Shown piece after piece: positions 16,625 to 25,872 of a stretch of 64,000 nucleotides of DNA; position 1 is the first letter of the stretch; each line of letters starts with the position of its first letter. The position numbers were made by a program, and so were the translations under genes. Below the pieces are notes generated by a model, which was not told the origin of the DNA, searched no databases, and saw nothing but the letters and a program-made list of their open reading frames with translations. The stretch comes from Paenibacillus sp. 1781tsa1 (GTDB lineage: Bacteria > Bacillota > Bacilli > Paenibacillales > Paenibacillaceae): contig NZ_JAMYWY010000001.1 of NCBI RefSeq assembly GCF_024159265.1, forward strand, positions 4,898,001 through 4,962,000, written 5' to 3'.

Positions 16625-18469
16625 TTAGGCTTTGGAAGCCATTTTGCGTTGTTTTTCTGCACGTTCACGCTCGGATTTATTCAGGATCTTCTTACGAAGA
16701 CGAATAGATTTCGGTGTGATCTCACAATATTCATCTTCATTCAGATATTCAAGCGCCTGTTCCAATGAGAAGATAATCGGAGTTTTGATTTTAACCGTAT
16801 CATCTTTACCAGAAGAACGAACGTTAGTCAGTTGTTTTTCTTTGCAGATGTTAACAACGATATCATTGTCACGTGTATGTTCACCAACGATCATACCTTC
16901 GTAGATCTCAGTACCCGGCTCCAAGAAGAGCGTACCGCGATCCTCAACACCCATCATTCCGTAGAACGTAGATGTACCCGTTTCAGTTGAGATCAGTACA
17001 CCTTGGTGACGTCCACCCACTTGACCGGATACTACTGGAGCGTAGCTGTCAAATGCATGGTTCATTACACCATAACCACGAGTCAATGTCAGGAAGTTTG
17101 TGCTATATCCGATCAAACCACGTGCTGGAATCAAGAACTCCAGACGAACTTGACCACTACCTGTGTTGACCATGTTAACCATCTCTGCTTTACGTGCGCC
17201 CAGGCTCTCCATTACGGAACCCATGCTCTCTTCAGGGATATCAATCAACAAGCGCTCAACCGGCTCCATTTTCTTACCGTCAACTTCTTTGATGATAACT
17301 TCCGGTTTAGATACTTGCAATTCATATCCTTCACGACGCATATTCTCAATCAGGATACCCAAGTGAAGCTCACCACGTCCGGAAACGACAAATGCATCCG
17401 GGCTTTCCGTTTCGTCAACACGAAGGGAAACGTCTGTTTCCAATTCTTTTAACAAACGCTCACGAAGTTTACGGGAAGTTACCCATTTACCTTCACGACC
17501 TGCGAATGGACTGTTGTTCACGAGGAACGTCATTTGCAGTGTAGGCTCATCGATTTTCAAAACTGGAAGTGCTTCTGGATTGTTAGGGTCGGCAATGGTT
17601 TCACCAATATTGATGTCCTTGATCCCTGCAATGGCAACGATGTCACCTGCTCCTGCTTCTTCTGTCTCAATACGTTTGAGACCCTGGAAACCGAACAGTT
17701 TCTCGATACGTGCAGTTTTGCTCTTACCATCACGCATAATAACCGTTACCGATTGTCCTTGACGGATCACACCGCGGTTAACACGACCAATGGCAATACG
17801 GCCAAGGTATTCATTGTAGTCCATCAAAGTAACGAGGAATTGAAGTGGTTCTTCAACATTTTCGGTAGGGTGTGGGATATGACTAACGATCGTATTGTAG
17901 ATCGCCATCATGTTGTCATCCTGTTTAGCAGGATCACTTTCCATGCTGGATGTTCCGTTCAATGCGGAAGCATATACAACAGGGAATTCAAGTTGTTGAT
18001 CGTTGGCACCCAGTTCAATGAACAGGTCCAATACTTCATCAATTACCTCAGCCGGACGAGCCGCTGGACGGTCAATTTTGTTTACAACAACGATAGGTGT
18101 CAGGTTGTGCTCCAGTGCTTTACGAAGTACAAACTTCGTTTGTGGCATACAGCCCTCATAAGCATCAACAACGAGCAATACGCCGTCAACCATTTTCATG
18201 ATACGTTCCACTTCGCCACCGAAATCGGCGTGTCCTGGTGTATCCACAATGTTGATCAGGTAATCTTTATAAGTTATAGCCGTGTTTTTGGCCAAAATCG
18301 TAATACCGCGTTCACGCTCCAAATCGTTGGAGTCCATTGCGCGCTCCTGTACCGTTTCGTGATCACGGAAAGTACCGGATTGCTGGAGCAACTTGTCGAC
18401 GAGCGTAGTTTTCCCGTGGTCGACGTGGGCAATAATCGCAATATTGCGAATGTGTTCTCTTGAATGCAT
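16625..18469 (-). CDS. typA: TypA/BipA ribosome-associated translational GTPase
   Basis: EF-G-like GTPase that binds ribosomes and aids 50S assembly and growth under stress or cold. 614 residues: the G domain has G1 AHVDHGKT, G3 DTPGHAD and G4 NKID, followed by domain II, the EF-G-like III/V domains and the BipA C-terminal domain (GRGELHLGILIENMRREGYE, then ARGLIGYSTNFLTLTRG). The frame is open to a TTG at 18499, but the ATG at 18469 (MHSREHIRNI) aligns with the family start, so I use it. The C-terminus ends in a basic tail (KSERERAEKQRKMASKA). In B. subtilis this gene is ylaG. Confidence 0.96.
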   Translation of the reverse strand: MHSREHIRNIAIIAHVDHGKTTLVDKLLQQSGTFRDHETVQERAMDSNDLERERGITILAKNTAITYKDYLINIVDTPGHADFGGEVERIMKMVDGVLLVVDAYEGCMPQTKFVLRKALEHNLTPIVVVNKIDRPAARPAEVIDEVLDLFIELGANDQQLEFPVVYASALNGTSSMESDPAKQDDNMMAIYNTIVSHIPHPTENVEEPLQFLVTLMDYNEYLGRIAIGRVNRGVIRQGQSVTVIMRDGKSKTARIEKLFGFQGLKRIETEEAGAGDIVAIAGIKDINIGETIADPNNPEALPVLKIDEPTLQMTFLVNNSPFAGREGKWVTSRKLRERLLKELETDVSLRVDETESPDAFVVSGRGELHLGILIENMRREGYELQVSKPEVIIKEVDGKKMEPVERLLIDIPEESMGSVMESLGARKAEMVNMVNTGSGQVRLEFLIPARGLIGYSTNFLTLTRGYGVMNHAFDSYAPVVSGQVGGRHQGVLISTETGTSTFYGMMGVEDRGTLFLEPGTEIYEGMIVGEHTRDNDIVVNICKEKQLTNVRSSGKDDTVKIKTPIIFSLEQALEYLNEDEYCEITPKSIRLRKKILNKSERERAEKQRKMASKA

Positions 18470-18541
18470 GGTTTGTATCCATATCCTTTCCAATTTCAAT
18501 TCTTATCTACTAAACTTCCCGCAATTTCGCAGGTTACTCAC

Positions 18542-18569
18542 AAAATAAGCGTCGGTGATATCCCGACGC
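18542..18569 (-). terminator. Terminator of the LiaI/LiaF-like gene
   Basis: Stem GCGTCGG / CCGACGC (18549-18569) followed on the minus strand by TTATTTTG, upstream of typA. Confidence 0.7.
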
Positions 18570-18645
18570 ATGTCTATATCCCTTATATTATAGTTTATTA
18601 TAGGTAAAAATCAAGATATTTCGCACGAAAAGACCACTGGGAATG

Positions 18646-19140
18646 TTACCAGCCTCTCCCTTGACGCCCTCGTCCCAGCAATAACCAGACTCCGCCCAGG
18701 ATCAAAAGGACAGCAAGTACATAGATTATTCCCGTTTGCAGCAAGGTAAATCCGAATAATATGATAGACACCGCACCAAGGATCAAAGCTGCAGGTAACA
18801 CATATTCAGGTCTTCGCCGTTCAGCCATTCCATATTCGAGTAACCCTATGGCAATCCCAAGCAAGAATGCTGGCCACAGCCTGCTCATCAGTCCAGCGCC
18901 CCATGTATTCGTTATACTGAATAAAACACCATACACCGTTAGGATCCCGGCAGGAACAAGTGACCAGGATGGTGAAATACGCGCATAATATAACGCATGA
19001 AGGGCGATACCTGGTAACAGGATCAGCAAAGGCCAGAAATTACGACCAATGAAGCCAAACACACCAAACTTGCCAAGCAGAATGATAATTCCTGCAACTA
19101 CAATAAATAGTCCAATCGCTTTTTCATTTCTCATCCTCAT
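18646..19140 (-). CDS. LiaI/LiaF-like membrane protein
   Basis: A 164-residue membrane protein of five or six helices arranged as repeated hairpins: AIGLFIVVAGIIILLGKFGV at the start, NFWPLLILLPGIALHALYY, and a final hairpin ending in the basic tail LLLGRGRQGRGW. The opening helix with the GKFG and NFWPLLILLPG motifs resembles the LiaI/LiaF-type transmembrane domain (DUF5668) linked to envelope-stress systems, but the C-terminal LiaF domain is absent. ATG 19140 has GAGGTGA 6 nt upstream and is preferred to the TTG at 19146. No two-component genes are adjacent. Confidence 0.65.
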   Translation of the reverse strand: MRMRNEKAIGLFIVVAGIIILLGKFGVFGFIGRNFWPLLILLPGIALHALYYARISPSWSLVPAGILTVYGVLFSITNTWGAGLMSRLWPAFLLGIAIGLLEYGMAERRRPEYVLPAALILGAVSIILFGFTLLQTGIIYVLAVLLILGGVWLLLGRGRQGRGW

Positions 19141-19436
19141 CTGCAATCACCTCATATACCATGGCTATGTACTTTATTTCTTAATAAAGGATACGCATTC
19201 CAGCTCGACTGTTGATTTTAATACCTGTAATCCTGCTTCTAGTGTATCCGAAGTTTCGGCAAAAAACTATACTTTATGTCGCACTATGCATGTGCCCTTT
19301 ATCTGTATTACCCTAAAATGTGCAACTTATGACTAGCCCAATGAAGGTTGTAATGGCGAGAGTATTCTCTCAACACAAAGCCGCCTAAACCGGACGGTTC
19401 AGACGGCATATGTTCAAGCCTAATTCCATAGTTAAA
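19141..19436. other. Intergenic region with a weak hairpin
   Basis: About 300 nt without a supported gene. It contains a 13-bp stem (GCCGCCTAAACCG / CGGTTCAGACGGC, 19380-19407) followed on the minus strand by TTTGTG, which may be a weak terminator for the TerC gene. I see nothing else convincing. Confidence 0.5.
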
Positions 19437-20096
19437 CTATGCGTTCTTCCGCACAAATTTATGAGCTCCTCCAACCGCAATGACAAGACAAGCCATTGCT
19501 GCGGGGAGCAGCGTGTGTACCTCTGATGCCATACCTCCCAGCCATTCTCCTAACTTTGGGTCTTTCATCACCATCTCACCAGCTGTGAAAGCCAGAATGC
19601 CTGATCCGGCGAATACCAGAATCGGGAATCGCTTCAACAAACCAACAATTAACCCACTCCCCCATACGACAATGGGTATACTTATTGCAATCCCGATGAC
19701 GATCAAAGCCAAATCTCCATCTGCCAAAGCCGCTATGGCCAAAACGTTATCCAGGCTCATTATAAAATCGGCAATCAGAATGGTTTGAATGGCTTTCCAG
19801 GTCGTTGAGGCTTCTCGAATATGTACTTCATCCTCATTTTGAAGCAGCAGCTTCACTGCAATCCAGAGTAGCAACAGCCCACCTGCCGCTTGGATAAAGG
19901 GAATCCCGAGCAATAATACCGCTACAAAGGTTAATACGCAGCGTAACACTACCGCACCAAAAGCCCCCCACCATACCGCCTTTTTACGTTGTATTGGTGG
20001 CAGATCCTTGCTGGCAAGCGCAATAACCACCGCATTATCTCCACTCAATACCAGATTGATCATTAAAATTTCAGTTAACAGCCATAGTGTATCCAT
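19437..20096 (-). CDS. TerC family membrane protein (first of a divergent pair)
   Basis: Integral membrane protein of 219 residues with about seven helices. It has the TerC signature acidic motifs in two half-repeats: INLVLSGDNAVVIALASKDL near the N-terminus and DFIMSLDNVLAIAALADGD in the middle. The paired Asp residues in SGDN and SLDN are thought to bind metal, and TerC proteins such as YceF/YkoY are linked to manganese export or metallation of secreted enzymes. ATG 20096 follows GGGGGATGAGGAC closely and is preferred to the upstream start at 20114. It is divergently transcribed from a second TerC gene 87 nt away. Confidence 0.9.
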   Translation of the reverse strand: MDTLWLLTEILMINLVLSGDNAVVIALASKDLPPIQRKKAVWWGAFGAVVLRCVLTFVAVLLLGIPFIQAAGGLLLLWIAVKLLLQNEDEVHIREASTTWKAIQTILIADFIMSLDNVLAIAALADGDLALIVIGIAISIPIVVWGSGLIVGLLKRFPILVFAGSGILAFTAGEMVMKDPKLGEWLGGMASEVHTLLPAAMACLVIAVGGAHKFVRKNA

Positions 20097-20183
20097 GTCC
20101 TCATCCCCCCACATTAACTTGTATGTCAGAGTTGTCCATGCTATTCTTAATGATTGAACCGTATATAAGGAGTGACATATCTC

Positions 20184-20894
20184 ATGGAGCTATTTAGTCC
20201 CACATTCTGGCTGGCTTTGCTGAACGTTGTCTTTATTGATCTCATTCTGGCTGGGGATAATGCCATCGTCATTGGTCTAGCAGCTCGAAATTTGCACCCT
20301 TCCGTGCAGAAAAAGGCGATTCTATATGGAACTGGCGGCGCACTTTTGATTCGAATTTTAGCAACAGTTGTTGTATTATGGTTGCTTAAAGTTCCGTGGC
20401 TCTTGCTTGTGGGAGGCATACTTCTGATCTGGATTGCCTATAAATTATTGGCGGATCAGGGAGATGAACACAATGATGTCCAGGCGGGAACTTCCTTGTG
20501 GACCGCTATTCGTACCATCGTGATTGCGGATGCAGCCATGGGACTCGATAACGTGATTGCAGTTGCTGGAGCAGCGCAACAGCATCTCGTGCTTGTCATC
20601 CTTGGACTCCTCATTAGTGTACCTATTATCGTCTGGGGCAGTACCCTGTTTATCAAGCTAATTAATCACTTTCCCTGGATCATCTATGTCGGAGCCATCG
20701 TTCTCGGGTATACGGCTTCCAATATGATCACTGAGGAACAGCGACTTTTGCCTTACTTTACTGAGCATCCGGCATTGCGCATTCTCTTCATCGTTGTGGT
20801 TATTGCAGGCGTAGTCTTTGCAGGTTATCGCAAACGCTCCAGCAGTTCCAGCCATAAGGGATCTGGCGGGGAACAGCAACGCTCCTATTCGTAG
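20184..20894 (+). CDS. TerC family membrane protein (second of a divergent pair)
   Basis: Paralogue of the neighbouring TerC gene, 236 residues, with motifs VVFIDLILAGDNAIVIGLAA and IADAAMGLDNVIAVAGAAQ. It differs in having a longer, Ser/Gly/Gln-rich cytoplasmic tail (KRSSSSSHKGSGG). The ATG at 20184 is spaced 7 nt from AAGGAGTGA and starts MELFSPTFW, typical of the YjbE-like subgroup. The two proteins share helix order but differ in loop sequence, so the pair is an old duplication. Likely role is manganese homeostasis, by family only. Confidence 0.9.
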   Translation: MELFSPTFWLALLNVVFIDLILAGDNAIVIGLAARNLHPSVQKKAILYGTGGALLIRILATVVVLWLLKVPWLLLVGGILLIWIAYKLLADQGDEHNDVQAGTSLWTAIRTIVIADAAMGLDNVIAVAGAAQQHLVLVILGLLISVPIIVWGSTLFIKLINHFPWIIYVGAIVLGYTASNMITEEQRLLPYFTEHPALRILFIVVVIAGVVFAGYRKRSSSSSHKGSGGEQQRSYS

Positions 20895-20929
20895 GCTAAT
20901 TTAAACTAAAAATTTCATCTGAATACAGC

Positions 20930-20967
20930 AAAGGACTGAACGATATTTCATCGGACAGTCCTTTTTT
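20930..20967 (+). terminator. Terminator of the second TerC gene
   Basis: Stem AAAGGACTG / CAGTCCTTT (20930-20964) with a 17-nt loop, followed by TTT, 36 nt after the stop codon. Confidence 0.85.
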
Positions 20968-21016
20968 GCAGTTAACATAGCCCTTATTATGTCAGCCATG
21001 CTCATTTTTATTGAGT

Positions 21017-22264
21017 TTAGAACCAGTCATCCTTCATGCCATTATCGTCTGTCTGATTCGTTACCACAGAAGTTTCCCCGGCGTGCAGAGTGATTGTTTC
21101 TGTTAATTCCACCGCTTGATCCACCCATTCTGACAGATGGCTCATTGTTGATTCTATTTTATCCACAATTCGAAGATTTGGATTGGTTGAAGGTGACTTT
21201 GGCACAAAGAGAGTACAGCAATCCTCATATGGCAAAATAGATATGTCATACGTTCCGATCTGTTTTGACAGGGTAATGATCTCCTGTTTATCCATCATCA
21301 CCAGTGGTCGCAAAAGTGGCAGATCCGTCGCACGACCAATGACATTCATACTCGGAAGAGTCTGACTCGCTACTTGGCCCAAGCTATCCCCCGTAATCAG
21401 TGCGAGTGCCCGCTCACGCTCGGCAAGTTTGGATGCAATTCGCAGCATTGAACGTCGCATCAGCGTAATAATCAGATTGTCCTGACCCAGTTGGGTAAAT
21501 GCCGTTTGGATCTCTGTAAATGGAACCAGATGCAGCTTGATTGTTCCTGCATGATCAGCAAGGGCACGCGCCAAATCAATGACTTTCTCTTTGGCACGCT
21601 GGCTTGTGAACGGGTAACTGTAAAAATGTACACATTCCACTTCAAGTCCACGGCGCATGGAAGACCAGGCTGCAACCGGGCTGTCTATTCCACCTGATAG
21701 TAACACCATTGCTTTGCCATTCGTGCCCAACGGAAACCCACCTACTGCCGGAATGGTTTCATTGAAAATATACGTGCCCTGATCCCGAATTTCCACTCGC
21801 AGTTCAATATCAGGCTGACGAACATCAACACTCAATTGCTGGAACTTCCGAAGGATCGGGGAACCAACCAAATGATTCATTTCATGGGAAGAGTTCGGGA
21901 ACTCCTTCCATACCCGCCTTACATTTACCTTGAATGTGGTGCCTTCCTTGAATTCATCTTCCCTTTCGTCCATAAAAGCAACTGCCGTTTTCACAATCTC
22001 ATCAAGCTCGGATGGAGTAACTTTAACCGGACTAATCGACATCACGCCGAATACACGCTTTAGCACCTTAATCAGTTCAGTATGTGATTCACCTCCAAGA
22101 TCCACATAGACACGGCCATATTCTTTGCGAAGGCTCGCTCCTGGATAAGGTTTAAGCAAAGCTTTCACCTGTGTAATGATCGTTTTTTCGAATCGGGCAC
22201 GATTTTTCCCTTTTAACATAAACTCTCCGAAACGGAGAAGCAGCATATCATATTTCATATCCAT
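21017..22264 (-). CDS. thiI: ThiI, tRNA 4-thiouridine synthetase
   Basis: Adenylates U8 of tRNA and inserts sulfur delivered as persulfide by the adjacent cysteine desulfurase; in some bacteria it also serves thiamine thiazole synthesis. 415 residues: ferredoxin-like plus THUMP domain (1-165), then an ATP-pyrophosphatase domain with the PP-loop LLSGGIDSPVAAW. The C-terminal rhodanese domain found in E. coli is absent, as usual in Bacillota. It starts right after the stop of the desulfurase gene, with AAGGCGG as likely ribosome binding site, so the two are co-translated. A second ATG two codons in is possible. Confidence 0.95.
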   Translation of the reverse strand: MDMKYDMLLLRFGEFMLKGKNRARFEKTIITQVKALLKPYPGASLRKEYGRVYVDLGGESHTELIKVLKRVFGVMSISPVKVTPSELDEIVKTAVAFMDEREDEFKEGTTFKVNVRRVWKEFPNSSHEMNHLVGSPILRKFQQLSVDVRQPDIELRVEIRDQGTYIFNETIPAVGGFPLGTNGKAMVLLSGGIDSPVAAWSSMRRGLEVECVHFYSYPFTSQRAKEKVIDLARALADHAGTIKLHLVPFTEIQTAFTQLGQDNLIITLMRRSMLRIASKLAERERALALITGDSLGQVASQTLPSMNVIGRATDLPLLRPLVMMDKQEIITLSKQIGTYDISILPYEDCCTLFVPKSPSTNPNLRIVDKIESTMSHLSEWVDQAVELTETITLHAGETSVVTNQTDDNGMKDDWF

Positions 22265-23413
22265 TCACATCCGCCTTTCGAGGGGTCGCAACTGCGCCAC
22301 CATCTGATGTAAAGCCCGTTCAAGCAAGGCTACATCTTCTTCTGTATGTTCATCTCCAAGACTAATACGCAATCCGCCACCAGCACAAGCTGCATCTCTG
22401 CCCATCGCAAGCAGAGCCCGACTCGGTTCAGCCGAACGCGAAGAGCAGGCAGATTGGGTGGATATGGTTACGCCAAGTTGCTCCAAGGTGTGCAGCGCCA
22501 CTTCTGCCTTCATCCCGGGATAGGAGAAGTGCACAATATGCGGTGCACCCTCTGTGCGACTGTTCAATTCAAATTCAGGAATAACACGTATCGTTTCCAT
22601 CAATCGATCACGGAGCACCGTTGTACGTCGGGCAAAATCAACCTGATCTTCTGCTGCCATCCGCATGGCCTTTGCCATGCCTACCAGCAAGGCAACGTTC
22701 TCCGTGCCTGCCCGCAGGCCATGCTCCTGTGATCCCCCTGACAATAGTGGCGTAAGCTCCACTCCACTTCGCACATATAGGAGACCCGCTCCCTTCGGTC
22801 CACGAATCTTGTGAGCAGACAAACTGTACAGATCTGCACCCCAATCGGCAGGTGTAGCCTCCATTTTCCCAAAACCCTGAACACCATCTACATGGAAAAG
22901 CACGCGTGGTGCTTTCTTTTTGAGCTGTTTGCCAATCTCTGCAATCGGATGGATGGCTCCTGTTTCATTGTTTACATGCATCAGACTTACTAACACCGTA
23001 TCCGGTCTGATCGCATCTACAACCTGCTGAGCATTCACCACACCAGCGGAATTGACAGGAATTAGCGTCACATCCCATCCCCACTGTTGCAATTGCATAA
23101 AACTTTCATACACCGAGGCATGCTCGGTAGCCGTTGTGACGATATGTCTGCCTCGTGACTGATAACGTAATGCCGCACCTTTTATCGCAAGATTATTGCT
23201 CTCCGTAGCACCGGAAGTAAATAGAATCTCTTCAGGCTTGACGCCGATTGACGCAGCACATCCGGATCGAGCACGACGCAGCAACTGATCGGCACGCTCT
23301 CCATACCCATGGATGGAGGACGGATTACCGAATTGTGTCTCCATAATTTCGGCCATCGTACGAATCACATCGGGATGGGGAGGTGTGGTTGCAGCATAAT
23401 CAAAATATTTCAA
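22265..23413 (-). CDS. nifZ: Cysteine desulfurase (NifZ/IscS type), sulfur donor for ThiI
   Basis: PLP-dependent enzyme releasing sulfur from cysteine as a protein persulfide. 382 residues: TSGATESNNLAIKGA, the PLP lysine in SLSAHKIRGPKG, and the active-site cysteine loop STQSACSSR. It is a class I NifS-type desulfurase. Pairing with thiI in one operon is the B. subtilis arrangement, where this enzyme is dedicated to tRNA thiolation. Several other desulfurases are usual in Bacillales, so it need not serve iron-sulfur cluster assembly. Confidence 0.94.
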   Translation of the reverse strand: MKYFDYAATTPPHPDVIRTMAEIMETQFGNPSSIHGYGERADQLLRRARSGCAASIGVKPEEILFTSGATESNNLAIKGAALRYQSRGRHIVTTATEHASVYESFMQLQQWGWDVTLIPVNSAGVVNAQQVVDAIRPDTVLVSLMHVNNETGAIHPIAEIGKQLKKKAPRVLFHVDGVQGFGKMEATPADWGADLYSLSAHKIRGPKGAGLLYVRSGVELTPLLSGGSQEHGLRAGTENVALLVGMAKAMRMAAEDQVDFARRTTVLRDRLMETIRVIPEFELNSRTEGAPHIVHFSYPGMKAEVALHTLEQLGVTISTQSACSSRSAEPSRALLAMGRDAACAGGGLRISLGDEHTEEDVALLERALHQMVAQLRPLERRM

Positions 23414-23485
23414 ATGAGGTTAGACCTCCCTTATCTCTTCGTTCATGAATCTACAGTGAGCATTGTAACACGATACCCGTACAAC

Positions 23486-23531
23486 ACAAAAAGACCAACC
23501 GGGAACAGGCGTTTCAAGCGCTACTGCTCCC
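23486..23531 (-). terminator. Terminator of the lytic transglycosylase gene
   Basis: Imperfect stem GGGAACAGGCG / CGCTACTGCTCCC (23501-23531) followed on the minus strand by GGTTGGTCTTTTTG. Confidence 0.7.
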
Positions 23532-23584
23532 ACATTGGATCTCATCCTGCCTATCATGTGTTATCGCAAATGTTTTCTGTGAGT

Positions 23585-24343
23585 TTAGATCACATATTTA
23601 GACCGTGCCTTCTCCACCTTGGAGATATAATTCTGTGTTTCTGAAGGCAGACGGTTAAGTACACTCATCAGTTCGCTATCACTCGACACGCCCAGACGTG
23701 AAACACGCCCCGGTCCTGCATTATATGCAGCAAGCGCCATCTTCACTTCTCCACCGAAACGCTGGAGCTGAAGAGAAAGATATTTCGTACCAGCATCTAT
23801 GTTCTGGGCAGGATCAAATGAATTATTTACACCCAGCCCTGCAGCCGTCCCATCCATTAATTGCATGAGCCCCTTGGCACCGGCGGAAGACACAACATTT
23901 GGGTTAAAATTGGACTCTGTGTCAATGACGGCCTTGATCAATGATTCAGGAACACCGTATTTGGCACTTGCCTCGGCAATCAAAGATTCATAATCCGTAG
24001 GTACAGATGCCCCGGAATCCACAATTCCTGTATTGGATGAAGATAATAAAGACTCAACGATGTTATTGGAGACAGAGGACGATCCTGCGGTATTTATATC
24101 CGGATTGTACGTGCTTCCGAGTTGTAACCACAACAAACCATCACTGGATCTTTTGGAGAGCGTAGCGGTGGAATCCGTATTGCTCGTCGAATTGGCACCC
24201 GCACCCGTACCTAACAGCCCGTCCATCACATTGGCGAAATCCACTGCTGAACCAGCATCTGATTGTGATCCACTGGTTTGGTTATTCACATTGGACAATT
24301 GCAGTTCCAACAACTGCCGCGATCCGCTTGGATCAATCTGCAT
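23585..24343 (-). CDS. Lytic transglycosylase, SLT domain
   Basis: Murein-cleaving enzyme of 252 residues. The C-terminal half (about 118-245) is the lysozyme-like SLT domain with catalytic glutamate in VIDTESNFNP, then SSAGAKGLMQLMDGTA and LAAYNAGPGRVSRLG. The N-terminal half is Ser/Asn/Thr-rich and low in complexity, with no clear signal peptide or membrane helix. This resembles B. subtilis YjbJ and other Bacillales SLT proteins whose export route is unclear. It stands as its own unit between terminators. Confidence 0.9.
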   Translation of the reverse strand: MQIDPSGSRQLLELQLSNVNNQTSGSQSDAGSAVDFANVMDGLLGTGAGANSTSNTDSTATLSKRSSDGLLWLQLGSTYNPDINTAGSSSVSNNIVESLLSSSNTGIVDSGASVPTDYESLIAEASAKYGVPESLIKAVIDTESNFNPNVVSSAGAKGLMQLMDGTAAGLGVNNSFDPAQNIDAGTKYLSLQLQRFGGEVKMALAAYNAGPGRVSRLGVSSDSELMSVLNRLPSETQNYISKVEKARSKYVI

Positions 24344-24462
24344 GAGTTATACCCACTCCCGTATAATTAAGCGTATTATGACCTTATTCTACATCGTTTT
24401 ACAGCAAGGTTCCATTGTTTTCAAAAAAATAGTTGAATCCCACGGTCTAACCTGCGTATATA

Positions 24463-24511
24463 CGAAAAAAAACCTCCTGTAAGTCACCACACATGGGTGA
24501 AAACAGAAGGC
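24463..24511 (-). terminator. Terminator of the DUF4190-like gene
   Basis: Two stacked stems on the minus strand (CCTTCTGT / ACAGGAGG enclosing TTTCACC / TGGTGA) followed by TTTTTTTT. A strong intrinsic terminator 22 nt after the stop codon. Confidence 0.9.
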
Positions 24512-24532
24512 TTGGTGAAGCATATTTTACAC

Positions 24533-24946
24533 TTAGCGCGCAAATGGGATCATGAAAAAATAACTCAGCGTGGCTACAATACCCAGTCCAATGGACCAAG
24601 CTCCCGCTGTTTTCCGGCCATTTACATAAGCATAGTAACCCAGAACAGCTGCCGCTGGTCCAAGTACGATTGACCACATAAACAAGGACGCAATACCGAA
24701 AGCCAGCCCCATATAACCTGCGACCTTGCCTGTTGACTCCATGACACGGTCTGCCTCATGTTTCTCAACTACAGGTTCTGAACGTTCGGTGCCTCCAGTT
24801 CTTACAACAGTTGGAGGAGCCACCTCAGCCCCGTACTCTTCCCGATGTACTTTCCTTGGATAATCCACACGCATACGCTGTTTTTCAACTTCACCCTTGT
24901 TTTCAGGGCGATCAATAGAACGAATGTTGTTATCGTCATTTTTCAT
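24533..24946 (-). CDS. DUF4190-like two-helix membrane protein
   Basis: A 137-residue protein. The first 75 residues are polar and charged (many Arg/Glu), followed by two membrane helices (about 78-105 and 113-134) joined by YYAYVNGRKTAG. The hairpin with a conserved Gly/Tyr turn is typical of DUF4190 and related small membrane domains found widely in Gram-positive bacteria. Only the membrane part looks conserved; the N-terminal tail is probably cytoplasmic. Function unknown. It lies directly downstream of the DUF1540 gene (34 nt), so the two may be cotranscribed. Confidence 0.6.
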   Translation of the reverse strand: MKNDDNNIRSIDRPENKGEVEKQRMRVDYPRKVHREEYGAEVAPPTVVRTGGTERSEPVVEKHEADRVMESTGKVAGYMGLAFGIASLFMWSIVLGPAAAVLGYYAYVNGRKTAGAWSIGLGIVATLSYFFMIPFAR

Positions 24947-24980
24947 TTGGAAGCACCTCCGTTATGAATAGGATGACTGC

Positions 24981-25199
24981 TCACTTGGGTTTGAACGTGT
25001 GACAGCAGGTTGCAGAGGATGTACGCGCATGATCATGATGATCCGAGTCGAATGTCTCACCGGCAAATTCCTCATGCAGACGACGGGTGGCATGTTGGTC
25101 AATGTCAATCATGATGGCATCAGCTTGGCAGAAGTTGTTCTCTCCCCAAAAGTTGCAGTTGGAGACGCTGCATTTGACAATTGGTTTGTCTTGGCTCAT
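24981..25199 (-). CDS. DUF1540 family small cysteine-rich protein
   Basis: A 72-residue protein with a Cys pattern (CSVSNCNFWGENNFC near the N-terminus and CCHTF at the end) diagnostic of DUF1540, a probable metal-binding fold seen in spore formers. The middle is His/Asp-rich (SDHHDHAR). ATG 25199 has GAGGTGA 5 nt upstream. No biochemical role is known for the family. Confidence 0.85.
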   Translation of the reverse strand: MSQDKPIVKCSVSNCNFWGENNFCQADAIMIDIDQHATRRLHEEFAGETFDSDHHDHARTSSATCCHTFKPK

Positions 25200-25305
25200 T
25201 TTTTATCACCTCGACTACTATTGTCTCCCCGCCACAAACCCGATATTCTCCGCTAAAATGCCAGATGATGACATGATCTCACCTCGTCTGATTCTCACTA
25301 AAAAC

Positions 25306-25333
25306 ACAAAAAAACCGCCACAAGGGCGGTTTC
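25306..25333 (-). terminator. Terminator of ypuI
   Basis: Stem AAACCGCC / GGGCGGTTT with a 4-nt loop, followed on the minus strand by TTTTGTG, about 33 nt after the ypuI stop. Confidence 0.88.
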
Positions 25334-25365
25334 GTCCAATATCATATTAAGGTTTAAAACGTAAA

Positions 25366-25872
25366 TTAAGCGTGATTCCGTTGATTTTGCATACGGCGCT
25401 GAGTCAGGTAATCACTTTCATAATATGCCAGATCATCGCGCAATTCTTCGTACGTTTTGGAAATCTCAAGAATGACATCCCGCACTGCACGAATTGGCTT
25501 GTCACGAAAACGAATAGCATCTTGTCCTGTGTAAGCGTATCTTCCGTCTTCGGAATAACATTCATTTTTGGGATAGAAAAAGCTGTTTACGCATTGGTGA
25601 TACGTATTATAAAGAGCCTTTTCGGCAAAATCGACATCAAAGTTGGCACGACGCAGCACAACGCCAAGTTTTTCGTAAGAAACCTCAGAAAAAACGAGCA
25701 AATGACGGAGATCTGAAAGAAATCCTTTGTAGAAGGTTGTTGATTCTTCCGTCTGATTCTGATCCAGTTCAGGCAAAGCATTCTCATTCAAAAATTTTTC
25801 AATCCGATCGATAGCCGGTTTTAACTTTTCCCTAGTTGACTCACATGTTTTCTGTACATTGGCTGCTGACAT
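25366..25872 (-). CDS. YpuI family protein (DUF3907)
   Basis: A 168-residue soluble, mostly helical protein: an acidic helix (LKPAIDRIEKFLNENAL), then TTFYKGFLSDLRHLLVFSE and a conserved aromatic stretch HQCVNSFFYPKNECYSEDGR. This matches the YpuI (DUF3907) family of Bacillales, which has no assigned function. There are no membrane segments and no recognisable catalytic motif. It is a single-gene unit with its own terminator. Confidence 0.75.
   Translation of the reverse strand: MSAANVQKTCESTREKLKPAIDRIEKFLNENALPELDQNQTEESTTFYKGFLSDLRHLLVFSEVSYEKLGVVLRRANFDVDFAEKALYNTYHQCVNSFFYPKNECYSEDGRYAYTGQDAIRFRDKPIRAVRDVILEISKTYEELRDDLAYYESDYLTQRRMQNQRNHA

Noticed and set aside
17534..18463. 309-codon plus-strand reading frame
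   Set aside because: Antisense to typA. Its length reflects the codon bias of a long gene rather than coding.
20097..20183. Manganese (yybP-ykoY) riboswitch in front of the TerC genes
   Set aside because: The 87-nt gap is too short for the roughly 100-nt riboswitch plus promoter, and its signature sequences are absent.
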